A stretch of 21,293 nt of DNA from Ruminococcaceae bacterium UBA4871 (GCA_002399445.1 DHDR01000022.1:1-21293); one strand, 5' to 3'. Shown: positions 13,376-21,193, numbered from the stretch's first letter. Notes: generated from the sequence alone by a model not told the origin. Translations and numbers: made by a program.

Positions 13376-15058
13376 ATGAGCAAAAAGCTGCGTACCATCA
13401 AGCTTTACACGGATGTGCTCATTATCGGCGGCGGTACTGCCGGATGTTACGCTGCGCTGACTGTCAGCCGCCGTTCCGGTTTGTCTGTGCTGATTGCCGA
13501 AAAAGCAAATATCCGGCGCAGTGGCTGTCTGGCAGCCGGCGTCAATGCCATCAATGCTTACATAGTTCCGGGACACACGCCGCAGGATTATGTCCGCTAT
13601 GCCGCGAATGATGCCAATGGCATTGTTCGGCCGGACCTGTTGCTGACGGCGGCCGAGCGCTTTAATGCCGTGACCGCAGACCTTGAAAAGCTGGGCCTTG
13701 TCATCTTGAAAAATAAAGATGGCAGTTATGCGGCACGTGGGAACCGCAACATCAAAATCAATGGAGAAAATCTGAAACCATTGTTGGCAAAGGCTGTGCA
13801 GCAGGCCTCGAATGTGCAGGTGCTCAACCATGTCAATATGACTGATTTACTGGTACAGGACGGGCGTGTCTTCGGTGCGGTCGGCTTTTCTCTACAGGAT
13901 GTGGTCCTGTATGATATTCGCGCGGGTGCTGTACTGATAGCGACCGGCGGTGCCTCTGGTCTTTACCGGTCAAACAATCCCGGATTTTCCCGTCACAAAA
14001 TGTGGTACCCGCCCTTTAATACAGGTGCCGGATATGCCATGGGAATTCGTGCGGGTGCTGAAATGACGACTTTTGAGATGCGTTTCATTGCCCTGCGCTG
14101 TAAAGATACGATTGCACCGACAGGTACCATTGCGCAGGGGATGCATGCTCGACAGGTGAACGCCCGCGGGGATGTCTATGAAAAACAATATGGCCGAACC
14201 ACAAGTGAGCGTGTCTATGGCACTGTGCGGGAAAACCAGCTGGGTCATGGTCCCTGCTACTTGAAGACAAGCGGCATTTCATCGGAGCAGGAATGTGACC
14301 TGTTGAAAGCCTACTTGAATATGGCACCCAGCCAGACGCTGAGATGGGTGGAAAGTGGCCTGCCCGGCAGCGATGACGTGGAGATTGAAGGAACCGAGCC
14401 ATACATCGTCGGCGGTCACACAGCCAGCGGTTATTGGGTAAACACGCAGCGGGAGAGCACCATCCATGCACTTTATGCCGCAGGCGATGTGGCAGGCGGA
14501 TGTCCGCAAAAGTATGTAACCGGCGCTCTGGCCGAGGGCGAAATTGCTGCCGAGGATATCATCCGAAAATATCGGAAAGTGAAGCAGCCAGCCGATTTGG
14601 ACGTACAAGTCCAGTGTGTCGCTGCAGCTTATGAGACGATACTGAAGGAACAAACTCCTGTCTATTCTACTGAAGAATTGGAGGAAGCCATGCAGAAAGT
14701 CATGGATGTGTATGCCGGCGGCATTTCCAGCAGCTATCAGTTCAATGAGAAGCAGTTAAGCATAGCAGCCGACAAAATCGATCGGCTCACAGCTTTGTCC
14801 AGCCATGTGGCTGCGGAGAATATGCATGAGTTGCTGTTTGCCTATGAGCTGAAAGACCGACTGACCGTATGTAAGGTGTTAATTGCACACCTGATGAGCC
14901 GGAAAGAAACCCGATGGCATGCTTTCAATGAAAACCTCGACTACCCAAACACCAATGACCGTTATCTTGGCTATGTCAATTCCCGAATGATCGGGGGAAA
15001 ACTGCAGATTCTTTTCAGAGACCTTGTGAAGGGAGCATCCTATGAGCATAAAGATTGA
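13376..15058 (+). CDS. aprA: Adenylylsulfate (APS) reductase alpha subunit-like flavoprotein
   Basis: FAD protein predicted to reduce APS to sulfite and AMP with AprB. The product has 560 residues from the ATG at 13376; the frame stays open to 13259, but that part covers the promoter. The dinucleotide fold DVLIIGGGTAGCYAAL (13-28) is followed by RRSGCLAAGVNAINAYI, FEMRFIALRCKDTIAPTG and HTASGYWVNTQ...LYAAGDVAGGCPQKYVTGALAEG, which match AprA rather than fumarate reductase. It is shorter than dissimilatory AprA (about 610-670). Neighbouring cysD/cysN make its substrate APS, and no dsrAB, qmo or CysH-type PAPS reductase gene is in the window, so an assimilatory use is inferred. Its last 17 bases overlap aprB. 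Confidence 0.88.
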   Translation: MSKKLRTIKLYTDVLIIGGGTAGCYAALTVSRRSGLSVLIAEKANIRRSGCLAAGVNAINAYIVPGHTPQDYVRYAANDANGIVRPDLLLTAAERFNAVTADLEKLGLVILKNKDGSYAARGNRNIKINGENLKPLLAKAVQQASNVQVLNHVNMTDLLVQDGRVFGAVGFSLQDVVLYDIRAGAVLIATGGASGLYRSNNPGFSRHKMWYPPFNTGAGYAMGIRAGAEMTTFEMRFIALRCKDTIAPTGTIAQGMHARQVNARGDVYEKQYGRTTSERVYGTVRENQLGHGPCYLKTSGISSEQECDLLKAYLNMAPSQTLRWVESGLPGSDDVEIEGTEPYIVGGHTASGYWVNTQRESTIHALYAAGDVAGGCPQKYVTGALAEGEIAAEDIIRKYRKVKQPADLDVQVQCVAAAYETILKEQTPVYSTEELEEAMQKVMDVYAGGISSSYQFNEKQLSIAADKIDRLTALSSHVAAENMHELLFAYELKDRLTVCKVLIAHLMSRKETRWHAFNENLDYPNTNDRYLGYVNSRMIGGKLQILFRDLVKGASYEHKD

Positions 15059-15353
15059 CCGGGACAGATGCGTGGGCTGCCAACGGTGTACGGTCGTTTG
15101 TCCAGGCAGTTTGATTGAAATGCAGGCAGGTAAAGCAGTCATGAAGTATCCCCGGGACTGTTGGGGGTGTGCTTCATGTGTGAAGGAATGTCCGGCAGAG
15201 GCCATTGCCTTTTTCCTTGGAGCTGACATTGGCGGCAGCGGGAGCACGATGACAGTGTCCGAAAGCGGAGACGTTTTGCATTGGAAAATTCACTGCTGGG
15301 ACGGCACCGTAAAAGTTATTGATGTGGATCGTAAAAACGCAAATCAATATTAG
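15042..15353 (+). CDS. aprB: APS reductase beta subunit-like ferredoxin
   Basis: A 103-residue electron-transfer subunit with two [4Fe-4S] motifs: C10/C13/C16/C20 (CVGCQRCTVVC) and C40/C43/C46/C50 (CWGCASCVKEC). The rest, with IAFFLGADIGGSGSTMTV and HWKIHCWDGTVKVIDV, resembles the part of AprB that packs on AprA. Dissimilatory AprB is about 145-165 residues; the C-terminal tail that wraps around AprA seems missing. It starts inside aprA (GAAGGGAG upstream), as expected for a tightly coupled dimer. Confidence 0.9.
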   Translation: MSIKIDRDRCVGCQRCTVVCPGSLIEMQAGKAVMKYPRDCWGCASCVKECPAEAIAFFLGADIGGSGSTMTVSESGDVLHWKIHCWDGTVKVIDVDRKNANQY

Positions 15354-15365
15354 GGAGAGATGAAT

Positions 15366-16268
15366 ATGAGCGAATTGTCACATTTGGATGAACTGGAGGC
15401 AGAGGCCATTTACATCATCCGGGAAGTGGCAGCGGAGTGTGAAAAGCCGGTCATGCTGTATTCTATCGGTAAAGACAGTTCCGTCATGCTGCATTTGGCC
15501 ATGAAGGCTTTTTACCCGGAAAAGCCGCCGTTTCCTTTTCTGCATGTGAACACAACGTGGAAGTTTAAGGAAATGATTGCTTTTCGTGATCAGACGGCTA
15601 AAGAACTGGGCATCAACATGATTGAGTACATTAACAAAGAGGGCGCTGCGCGTGGTGTCAATCCGTTTGACTATGGTTCCTCCTACACCGACATTATGAA
15701 AACGCAGGCCCTTAAGCAGGCACTGAAAAAATATGGATTCACGGCTGCCTTTGGCGGCGGCCGCCGAGATGAAGAGAAAAGCCGGGCTAAGGAGCGTATT
15801 TTCTCTTTTCGAAATGAGGCGCAGGCATGGGACCCCAAAAATCAGCGTCCGGAAATGTGGAAGCTTTACAATACGGAAATCAATCAGGGCGAGAGTATGC
15901 GTGTGTTTCCTATCTCCAACTGGACGGAAACGGATATTTGGGAATACATCAAGCGGGAGAACATCCCTATCGTATCTCTGTATTTTGCCAAGGAGCGACC
16001 GGTAGTACACCGCGGCAACAACCTTATCATGGTGGATGATGACCGGATGCGTCTCAACCCCGGCGAGGTGCCGGAAATGAAGAAAGTCCGTTTTCGTACA
16101 TTGGGCTGTTATCCGCTCACAGGTGCCATTGAGTCAGAGGCTGATACGCTGGATAAGATTATCGCTGAGACTCTGAGCTCTGTTGAATCGGAGAGGACCA
16201 GCCGTGTCATTGACAATGACGGTGGGGAAGCCAGCATGGAAAAGAGAAAGAGAGAGGGATACTTCTAA
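15366..16268 (+). CDS. cysD: Sulfate adenylyltransferase small subunit
   Basis: Forms APS from ATP and sulfate with CysN. The product has 300 residues from the ATG at 15366, seven bases after GGGAGAG; an ATG two codons earlier is too close to the ribosome site. The PP-loop is YSIGKDSSVMLHLA, followed by PFLHVNTTWKFKEM, AFGGGRRDEEKSRAKERIFS and the C-terminal CysD signature LGCYPLTGAIESEADT...KREGYF. Length equals the E. coli protein (302). The stop shares one base with the cysN start. Confidence 0.95.
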   Translation: MSELSHLDELEAEAIYIIREVAAECEKPVMLYSIGKDSSVMLHLAMKAFYPEKPPFPFLHVNTTWKFKEMIAFRDQTAKELGINMIEYINKEGAARGVNPFDYGSSYTDIMKTQALKQALKKYGFTAAFGGGRRDEEKSRAKERIFSFRNEAQAWDPKNQRPEMWKLYNTEINQGESMRVFPISNWTETDIWEYIKRENIPIVSLYFAKERPVVHRGNNLIMVDDDRMRLNPGEVPEMKKVRFRTLGCYPLTGAIESEADTLDKIIAETLSSVESERTSRVIDNDGGEASMEKRKREGYF

Positions 16269-17950
16269 TGAGTGGATTGCTTAAATTTATTACCTGCGGC
16301 AGTGTGGACGATGGAAAATCGACCTTAATTGGGCATATGCTCTATGATTCCAAACTGCTGTATGCTGACCAGAAAAAGGCACTGCTTCTGGACAGCAAGG
16401 TCGGCTCCCGCGGGGGAGATATTGATTACTCTTTGCTGCTTGATGGACTGATGGCCGAACGTGAGCAGGGAATTACAATTGATGTGGCTTATCGCTACTT
16501 CACTACCGACCGACGCAGTTTCATTGTGGCTGACACGCCTGGACATGAAGAATATACTCGCAACATGGCGGTTGGTGCCTCATTTGCACAGCTGGCGGTC
16601 ATTTTGGTAGATGCCACCCAAGGTATTTTGGTGCAGACACGGCGGCACTCTCGTATTTGTGCATTGATGGGCATTCATTACTTTGTTTTTGCTGTCAATA
16701 AAATGGATTTGGTGCAGTACAGTGAAAAACGCTTCCAAAGCATTGTCTGTGACATTCAAAAGTTGGCAAAGCAGCTTGGTTTAAAAAATGTTATGGTTAT
16801 ACCAGTCAGTGCGACGGAGGGTGACAACATTACCCGTCGGTCAGAAAACATGAAGTGGTACACAGGCAGCACATTGTTGGATTATTTGGAAAATGTGGAT
16901 GTCTCGGAAAATAACGAAAATACGGAATTTTATCTGCCGGTACAGCGTGTCTGCCGCCCGAACCACACTTTTCGGGGTTTTGCCGGTCAGGTAGAGAGCG
17001 GCGTGGTGAAATTTGGTCAGCGGTTGGTGACTCTGCCTAGTCGTGAGACAGCAACGGTACAATCTCTGCTGGTCGGTGACAAACAAGCGGACAGAGCCTA
17101 TGCTGGTCAGGCGGTGACTATCCAGTTAGACCGTGAGGTGGATGTTAGCCGCGGCTGTGTGTTGACATCGGATGTACACCTGCCGGTGAGCCGCAGAATT
17201 ACGGCGACACTGTTATGGATGGACGATGAAACGCTGACTGTTGGCCGGGAGTATCTTGCGAAGCTTGGCACCAAACGGATCCCGGCTGTTGTCAAAAATA
17301 TTCAGTATAAAATTGATGTGAATTCCGGCGAGCAGATACCTACACAGACAGCGTCCAAAAATGAACTTGTGGTCTGCGAATTAGAATTTACAGAAAAAAT
17401 TGTGGTCGATGAGTTTCGCAGGAACAAGACGCTGGGTGAGCTGATTCTAATTGATCGTGTGAGCCATATGACCTCTGCCTGCGGTGTGGTGGAGCATGTC
17501 AACAGCAATACCGAAAAGCCGGTATTTGCGGATGGCAGTCTACAGGTGGGCGGCTATCTGTATGATGAGCTTTACTTTAATCCGGAAACGGTGTTGCTGT
17601 CCTGCAATCCTTCCCAGAAAGTTACTTATCACATAGGGGACCGGGTACCTGACAATGGAGACAGTTTTCACTATCCAGCAAATTATGATGTCCTGTCTGC
17701 GGCAGCTCAGACAGCAGTTTTCATTCGCAACGGTGCAGTTGCGCGCATCCTGCCGCTGGCGGACTACCTCTACACGGGTCAACCAGTGTTAGATGAGCGT
17801 GGTCTGACGGTTAACATTGCCTCACAGGAGGAGTTTAAGCGTTTTCTTACTGCCTATCAAATGGCAAACAAAAAGAAACTGGCATCTCTGCGCAACCAAT
17901 GGCTTAGCTTTGGCAATTTTCGCAGAGCAGCGTTTACGGATACATTCTGA
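16268..17950 (+). CDS. cysN: Sulfate adenylyltransferase large (GTPase) subunit with unusual C-terminal extension
   Basis: A GTPase that drives APS formation by CysD. The G-domain has GSVDDGKST (11-19), the switch region EREQGITID, DTPGHEEY (89-96) and NKMD (144-147). Domains 2 and 3 run to about residue 415. The protein has 560 residues against about 475 for E. coli CysN. The extra ~140 residues after about 420 (GYLYDELYFNPE... to the end) carry no P-loop, so this is not a CysN-CysC fusion with an active APS kinase. I do not recognise the extension. Absence of APS kinase fits the use of AprAB, which takes APS directly. GAGAGAGGG precedes the ATG. No clear terminator hairpin follows. Confidence 0.92.
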   Translation: MSGLLKFITCGSVDDGKSTLIGHMLYDSKLLYADQKKALLLDSKVGSRGGDIDYSLLLDGLMAEREQGITIDVAYRYFTTDRRSFIVADTPGHEEYTRNMAVGASFAQLAVILVDATQGILVQTRRHSRICALMGIHYFVFAVNKMDLVQYSEKRFQSIVCDIQKLAKQLGLKNVMVIPVSATEGDNITRRSENMKWYTGSTLLDYLENVDVSENNENTEFYLPVQRVCRPNHTFRGFAGQVESGVVKFGQRLVTLPSRETATVQSLLVGDKQADRAYAGQAVTIQLDREVDVSRGCVLTSDVHLPVSRRITATLLWMDDETLTVGREYLAKLGTKRIPAVVKNIQYKIDVNSGEQIPTQTASKNELVVCELEFTEKIVVDEFRRNKTLGELILIDRVSHMTSACGVVEHVNSNTEKPVFADGSLQVGGYLYDELYFNPETVLLSCNPSQKVTYHIGDRVPDNGDSFHYPANYDVLSAAAQTAVFIRNGAVARILPLADYLYTGQPVLDERGLTVNIASQEEFKRFLTAYQMANKKKLASLRNQWLSFGNFRRAAFTDTF

Positions 17951-17987
17951 ATTTTTTATGTCACATGTGATAGGGAAAATTTTGCAT

Positions 17988-18053
17988 AATACTTGACAAA
18001 AACAATATGAATAGTATAATATAGTATATACAATATTATATATCATATATACT
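17988..18053 (+). promoter_or_regulatory. Promoter of the ABC importer operon with AT-rich inverted repeat
   Basis: TTGACA (17993-17998) and TATAAT (18015-18020) with a 16-base spacer form a strong sigma-A promoter. ATACT just before the -35 and AATATG at 18004-18009 look like a stretched version of the Rrf2 dyad seen at cysK and aprA. Near the expected start point is another inverted repeat: AGTATATA (18023-18030) and TATATACT (18046-18053), 15 bases apart. Confidence 0.65.
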
Positions 18054-18346
18054 TAATATAATATAAAAGAGAAGGACTCTTTACGCTGACAAAAACGACA
18101 GAAAAATGCTAGTTGGACTGTGAAAAGATGTGCAGAATGATTCGGACCTGCTGCGGTGCAATCATGAGTATCTTTATTGTGTGTTAGCACAACGGATATA
18201 CAGAGAGCCGGCGGGTGGCAAATGACCTGTCGGCTCTTGTTTACATCAGGGCAGCAGAGAAAAAGCAGCCCCGTAAAGAATGACAGCAGCGGTTGTTCCG
18301 TGCAGCCTTTGTTGCACGGACGGGGGAGAGACGAAGGAGTCAAACT
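18027..18346 (+). promoter_or_regulatory. Long 5' leader of the ABC operon with two hairpins
   Basis: About 320 bases lie between the likely transcription start and the ATG at 18347, with no convincing gene. A 14-base-pair hairpin (18203-18238, loop 18217-18224, three G-U pairs) has AGAGCCG paired with CGGCTCT and is followed by CTTGTTTAC, a poor U-tract. A second hairpin pairs TCCGTGCA (18297-18304) with TGCACGGA (18313-18320), 13 bases before the AAGGAG. This suggests attenuation or translational control. It fits no riboswitch class I know: the S-box signature and the T-box TGGNACCGCG element are both absent. Confidence 0.45.
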
Positions 18347-19411
18347 ATGAATATACGGAATAAAGGGAACCACAAGGGAAAGAAAGTGCTGGCACTGTTA
18401 CTAACAACGTTATTGGCAAGTGGGGTGCTGACTGGCTGTGGTGCAGCTGATGCCAATGTGGATGCGGATGCAGGCAGTCTGCGTGTGGCGGTCTTTCCCA
18501 ACATCACACATGTGCAGGGCTTGATGGGTAAGGAAAGCGGTGCTTTTCAAAAAGCGGTCGGTGCGGGGACCAAAATCATCTGGACCACTTATAATGCCGG
18601 TTCTGACGAAATTCAGGCGTTCCTTTCCGGCTCTGAGGACATTGGCTACATTGGGCCGGGCCCGGCCGTGAATGCTTATGTGAAGTCACACGGCGATGTA
18701 CAGATTATCGCCGGTGCGACGGATGCGGGGGAACTGCTGGTTTCCCGCAAAGGGGAGCATATCACAAGCGTGAAAGAGCTGGCAGGTAAAAAGGTCGGGG
18801 TGCCGCAATTTGGCAACACACAGCATTTGACACTGCTTCATTTGCTGCAGGCAAATGGTCTCAAACCCACTACGCAAGGCGGCACGGTTGAAATTGTGCA
18901 GGCGAAAAACCCAGATGTCAAGTCCCTTTTTGACAAGAATGAGCTGGACGCGGCATTGGTACCAGAGCCATGGGGGACCACTTTGTTGCATGAAACCGGA
19001 GCTCAGGTGGTGTTGAATGAAAAGAACATCTGGCGCGGCGGGAAATACGCCACCACAGTGATTATTGCACGGCGTGACTATGTTCAACGGCATGCGGATC
19101 TTATCCAGCACTTCCTGCAGGCGCATGTGGCACTGACCAATGAAGCGAACAGCAATCCTCAAAAGGCCGAGGCACAGGTGAATGCACAGATTCAGTCCAT
19201 TACGCAGAAGCAACTGCAGCGGCAAATTATTTCCAAGGCATTTCCGCGCATGCTGATTGTTACCGATCCGGCTGAAGACTCTGTTCGTGATTTTTATCAG
19301 TTCTCAAGGAATGCCGGCTACATTCAAGAGGACAATGACCTAAAAACGCTTTTTAACCTGACACTTTTAAAAAGGGCACAGCAAATCGTCGGCAGCAAAA
19401 CCACTATTTAG
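18347..19411 (+). CDS. ABC importer substrate-binding lipoprotein (SsuA/TauA/NrtA-like)
   Basis: A 354-residue extracellular binding protein. I used the ATG at 18347 with AAGGAG seven bases upstream; an ATG-like extension to 18293 falls in the leader hairpin. A basic N-terminus (NKGNHKGKK) is followed by a hydrophobic segment and the lipobox LTGC, giving a lipidated C31. The mature part has RVAVFPNITHVQGL, EDIGYIGPGPAVNAYVKSHGDVQIIAGATDAGELLVSR and ALVPEPWGTTLLHETG, typical of the NMT1/SsuA family that binds sulfonates, taurine, nitrate or related anions. The ligand cannot be read from sequence. Placement in a sulfate-assimilation island, with no sulfonate-degrading enzyme in view, makes sulfate or an organosulfonate plausible. 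Confidence 0.88.
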   Translation: MNIRNKGNHKGKKVLALLLTTLLASGVLTGCGAADANVDADAGSLRVAVFPNITHVQGLMGKESGAFQKAVGAGTKIIWTTYNAGSDEIQAFLSGSEDIGYIGPGPAVNAYVKSHGDVQIIAGATDAGELLVSRKGEHITSVKELAGKKVGVPQFGNTQHLTLLHLLQANGLKPTTQGGTVEIVQAKNPDVKSLFDKNELDAALVPEPWGTTLLHETGAQVVLNEKNIWRGGKYATTVIIARRDYVQRHADLIQHFLQAHVALTNEANSNPQKAEAQVNAQIQSITQKQLQRQIISKAFPRMLIVTDPAEDSVRDFYQFSRNAGYIQEDNDLKTLFNLTLLKRAQQIVGSKTTI

Positions 19412-19458
19412 TTTGTGTATTCGCACGAACAGGAAATTGGGAAGCAAGGGGTATGCAA

Positions 19459-20298
19459 ATGAGTCTTGACATTAAAAATGTGGGCATGGTGTATGAAACA
19501 GAGAGCGGCCACATACAGGCGCTCGACCAAGTGAATCTACAGATTCGGGACGGCGAGTTTATCTGCGTGGTGGGGCCGTCCGGTTGCGGTAAGTCTACAT
19601 TGCTCAACATCATTGCTGGACTGGAACATGCAACAGACGGTGAGGTCTTGTTAGATGGACAGCGCATTACCGCCCCTGGGCCTGACCGTGCCGTTATGTT
19701 TCAGGAGGCGGCCCTTTACCCGTGGATGCGCGCGGTAGAAAATGTGGAATTTGGTATGAAGGCAGCCGGTGTACCCCCACAGGAGCGTCATCAGCGTGCC
19801 ATGAAGTATCTTGATCTGGTTCGGTTAAAAAGTTTTGCGCAGGCCTACCCGCATGAACTTTCCGGCGGGATGCGGCAGCGTGTTGCGCTGGCACGGGCGC
19901 TGACTTTGGATTCTAAGGTCCTTCTGATGGATGAACCGTTTGCAGCATTGGACAGCCAAACAAGAAATATTCTTCAACTGGAGCTGCAGCATATTTGGAT
20001 GGAAACGAAGAAGACAATTTTTTTTGTGACACATAATGTGGAAGAAGCTGTCATGCTGGCAGACCGTGTCATTGTGTTTTCGGCGCATCCCGGTCATGTG
20101 AAAAAAGTCATTAAAATTGAACTGGCCAGACCACGTCAGCGTGGCAGCATCGACCTGACTTTCTATGTCAAGTCGGTCATGAAAGATTTGGCAGAGGAGG
20201 TCGAAAAAGTTGCGAAAAAAGAATACGGCGATAACTGGTCTTTTGAAGACGATACTGTTTTACATAATCCTGATAGCGATATGGGAGCTTATCTATAA
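19459..20298 (+). CDS. ABC importer ATPase (SsuB/TauB/NrtD-like)
   Basis: A 279-residue ATP-binding subunit, starting at the ATG at 19459 (AAGGGG seven bases upstream); another ATG two codons earlier is too close. Walker A is GPSGCGKST, the Q-loop FQEAALYPW, the signature LSGGMRQRVALARAL, Walker B VLLMDEPFAALD, and the switch histidine sits in FVTHNVEEAV. These match the nitrate/sulfonate/taurine importer clade. The last 89 bases overlap the permease gene in another frame. It energises import with the lipoprotein upstream and the permease downstream. Confidence 0.93.
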   Translation: MSLDIKNVGMVYETESGHIQALDQVNLQIRDGEFICVVGPSGCGKSTLLNIIAGLEHATDGEVLLDGQRITAPGPDRAVMFQEAALYPWMRAVENVEFGMKAAGVPPQERHQRAMKYLDLVRLKSFAQAYPHELSGGMRQRVALARALTLDSKVLLMDEPFAALDSQTRNILQLELQHIWMETKKTIFFVTHNVEEAVMLADRVIVFSAHPGHVKKVIKIELARPRQRGSIDLTFYVKSVMKDLAEEVEKVAKKEYGDNWSFEDDTVLHNPDSDMGAYL

Positions 20299-21004
20299 AC
20301 TTGGCGTCGGAGTGCTGCATTGGTGGAAATCCTATGCGTTCCCGTCTCCACTCAGTGTTTTTCAGACATTGGTTTCATTGGGACAGGGCGGCTCACTCGA
20401 ACTTGCGGTCTTAGTTTCAATGAAGCGCATGGTTATCGGCTATCTGCTTTCCGCCGTGTTGGGGGTGACGCTGGGACTGCTGGTGTCCCAAATGCAACAT
20501 TTTGGCAGCCAGTTTAACGCGTTTATCCTCGGGTTGCAGTCGCTGCCCAGTATTTGTTGGCTACCGTTTGCTGTTCTCTGGTTTGGCATCAATGAGAGTT
20601 CCGTGTTGTTTGTGACAACTATTGGTTCAACGTTTGCTATTTCACTTGCTGTTATCAGCGGGATCAAAAATATTAATCCGCTGTATATACATGCAGCAAA
20701 AACAATGGGGGTTCAGGGTATTATGCTGTATCGGGACGTAATGATTCCGGCAGCACTCCCCAACTTAGTGACTGGATTAAAACAAGGCTGGTCGTTTGCA
20801 TGGCGTGCACTTATGGCAGGTGAGATGATGTCGTCTACACATGGTTTGGGTGTGATGCTGATGCAGGGGCGTGACTTTGGTGACATCAGTCAGGTCGTGG
20901 CCATGATGATTGTCATTATTGTTATTGGGCTGGCAGTTGACCGACTTTTGTTTGGCAGACTGGAACGGAAGGTTTGGCGGCGCTGGGGGCTGAATCAGCA
21001 CTAA
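20210..21004 (+). CDS. ABC importer permease (SsuC/TauC-like)
   Basis: A 264-residue inner-membrane permease with about six hydrophobic segments, beginning with LLKTILFYIILIAIWELIY at about 11-29. The cytoplasmic EAA-type loop is HAAKTMGVQGIMLYRDVMIPAALPNLVTGL at about 161-190, and AWRALMAGEMMSSTHGLG is typical of SsuC/TauC. The start is a TTG at 20210 with AGAGGAGG about 10 bases upstream, deep inside the ATPase gene (89-base overlap). No later start keeps the first membrane segment, so the overlap looks real. Together with the two preceding genes it forms a complete importer. Confidence 0.88.
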   Translation: MRKKNTAITGLLKTILFYIILIAIWELIYKLGVGVLHWWKSYAFPSPLSVFQTLVSLGQGGSLELAVLVSMKRMVIGYLLSAVLGVTLGLLVSQMQHFGSQFNAFILGLQSLPSICWLPFAVLWFGINESSVLFVTTIGSTFAISLAVISGIKNINPLYIHAAKTMGVQGIMLYRDVMIPAALPNLVTGLKQGWSFAWRALMAGEMMSSTHGLGVMLMQGRDFGDISQVVAMMIVIIVIGLAVDRLLFGRLERKVWRRWGLNQH

Positions 21005-21120
21005 AAAGCAGTGCAGATCCCATTGCTTTGGATATTTTAACTATGCATAGAAAAGATATGTCATGAAATGATTGGCAGATAAAAGTAGCGAATTAGCATT
21101 GTGAATATGGGAGATTTCTC

Positions 21121-21165
21121 ATAAAAGGAGAAGCAGTACCGATGAGGTACTGCTTCTCCTTTTAT
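21121..21165 (+). terminator. Strong bidirectional intrinsic terminator
   Basis: A perfect 20-base-pair stem (21121-21140 with 21146-21165) around the loop GATGA, with an A-rich left arm and T-rich right arm. It can stop the ABC operon from the left and leftward transcripts from the tRNA side. It sits 116 bases after the permease stop, and the region in between holds nothing else I can recognise. Confidence 0.9.
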
Positions 21166-21193
21166 AAAAAATTGATATTTCCTGCGGTATTCT

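Noticed and set aside
13154..13831. 225-codon open frame on the minus strand
   Set aside because: It spans the hemL end, a terminator and the aprA start, has no family motif, and the plus-strand genes explain the region.
13376..15353. Dissimilatory sulfate reduction locus
   Set aside because: No dsrAB, qmo or homodimeric Sat; the neighbours are biosynthetic and AprB lacks its long tail.
15378..16010. 210-codon minus-strand open frame opposite cysD
   Set aside because: The composition is a mirror of the cysD codons, with no ribosome site or recognisable domain.
17528..17950. APS kinase (CysC) domain fused to CysN
   Set aside because: No P-loop GxxGxGKS or other kinase motif is present in the extension.
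17961..17970. Perfect palindrome TCACATGTGA after cysN
   Set aside because: It is isolated, only ten bases, about 23 bases before the -35, and has no second copy in the window; chance cannot be excluded.
18203..18240. T-box riboswitch (AGAGAG followed by GGGTGGCAA)
   Set aside because: The resemblance is local. The required TGGNACCGCG antiterminator element and a specifier stem are missing, and the segment folds as a simple hairpin.
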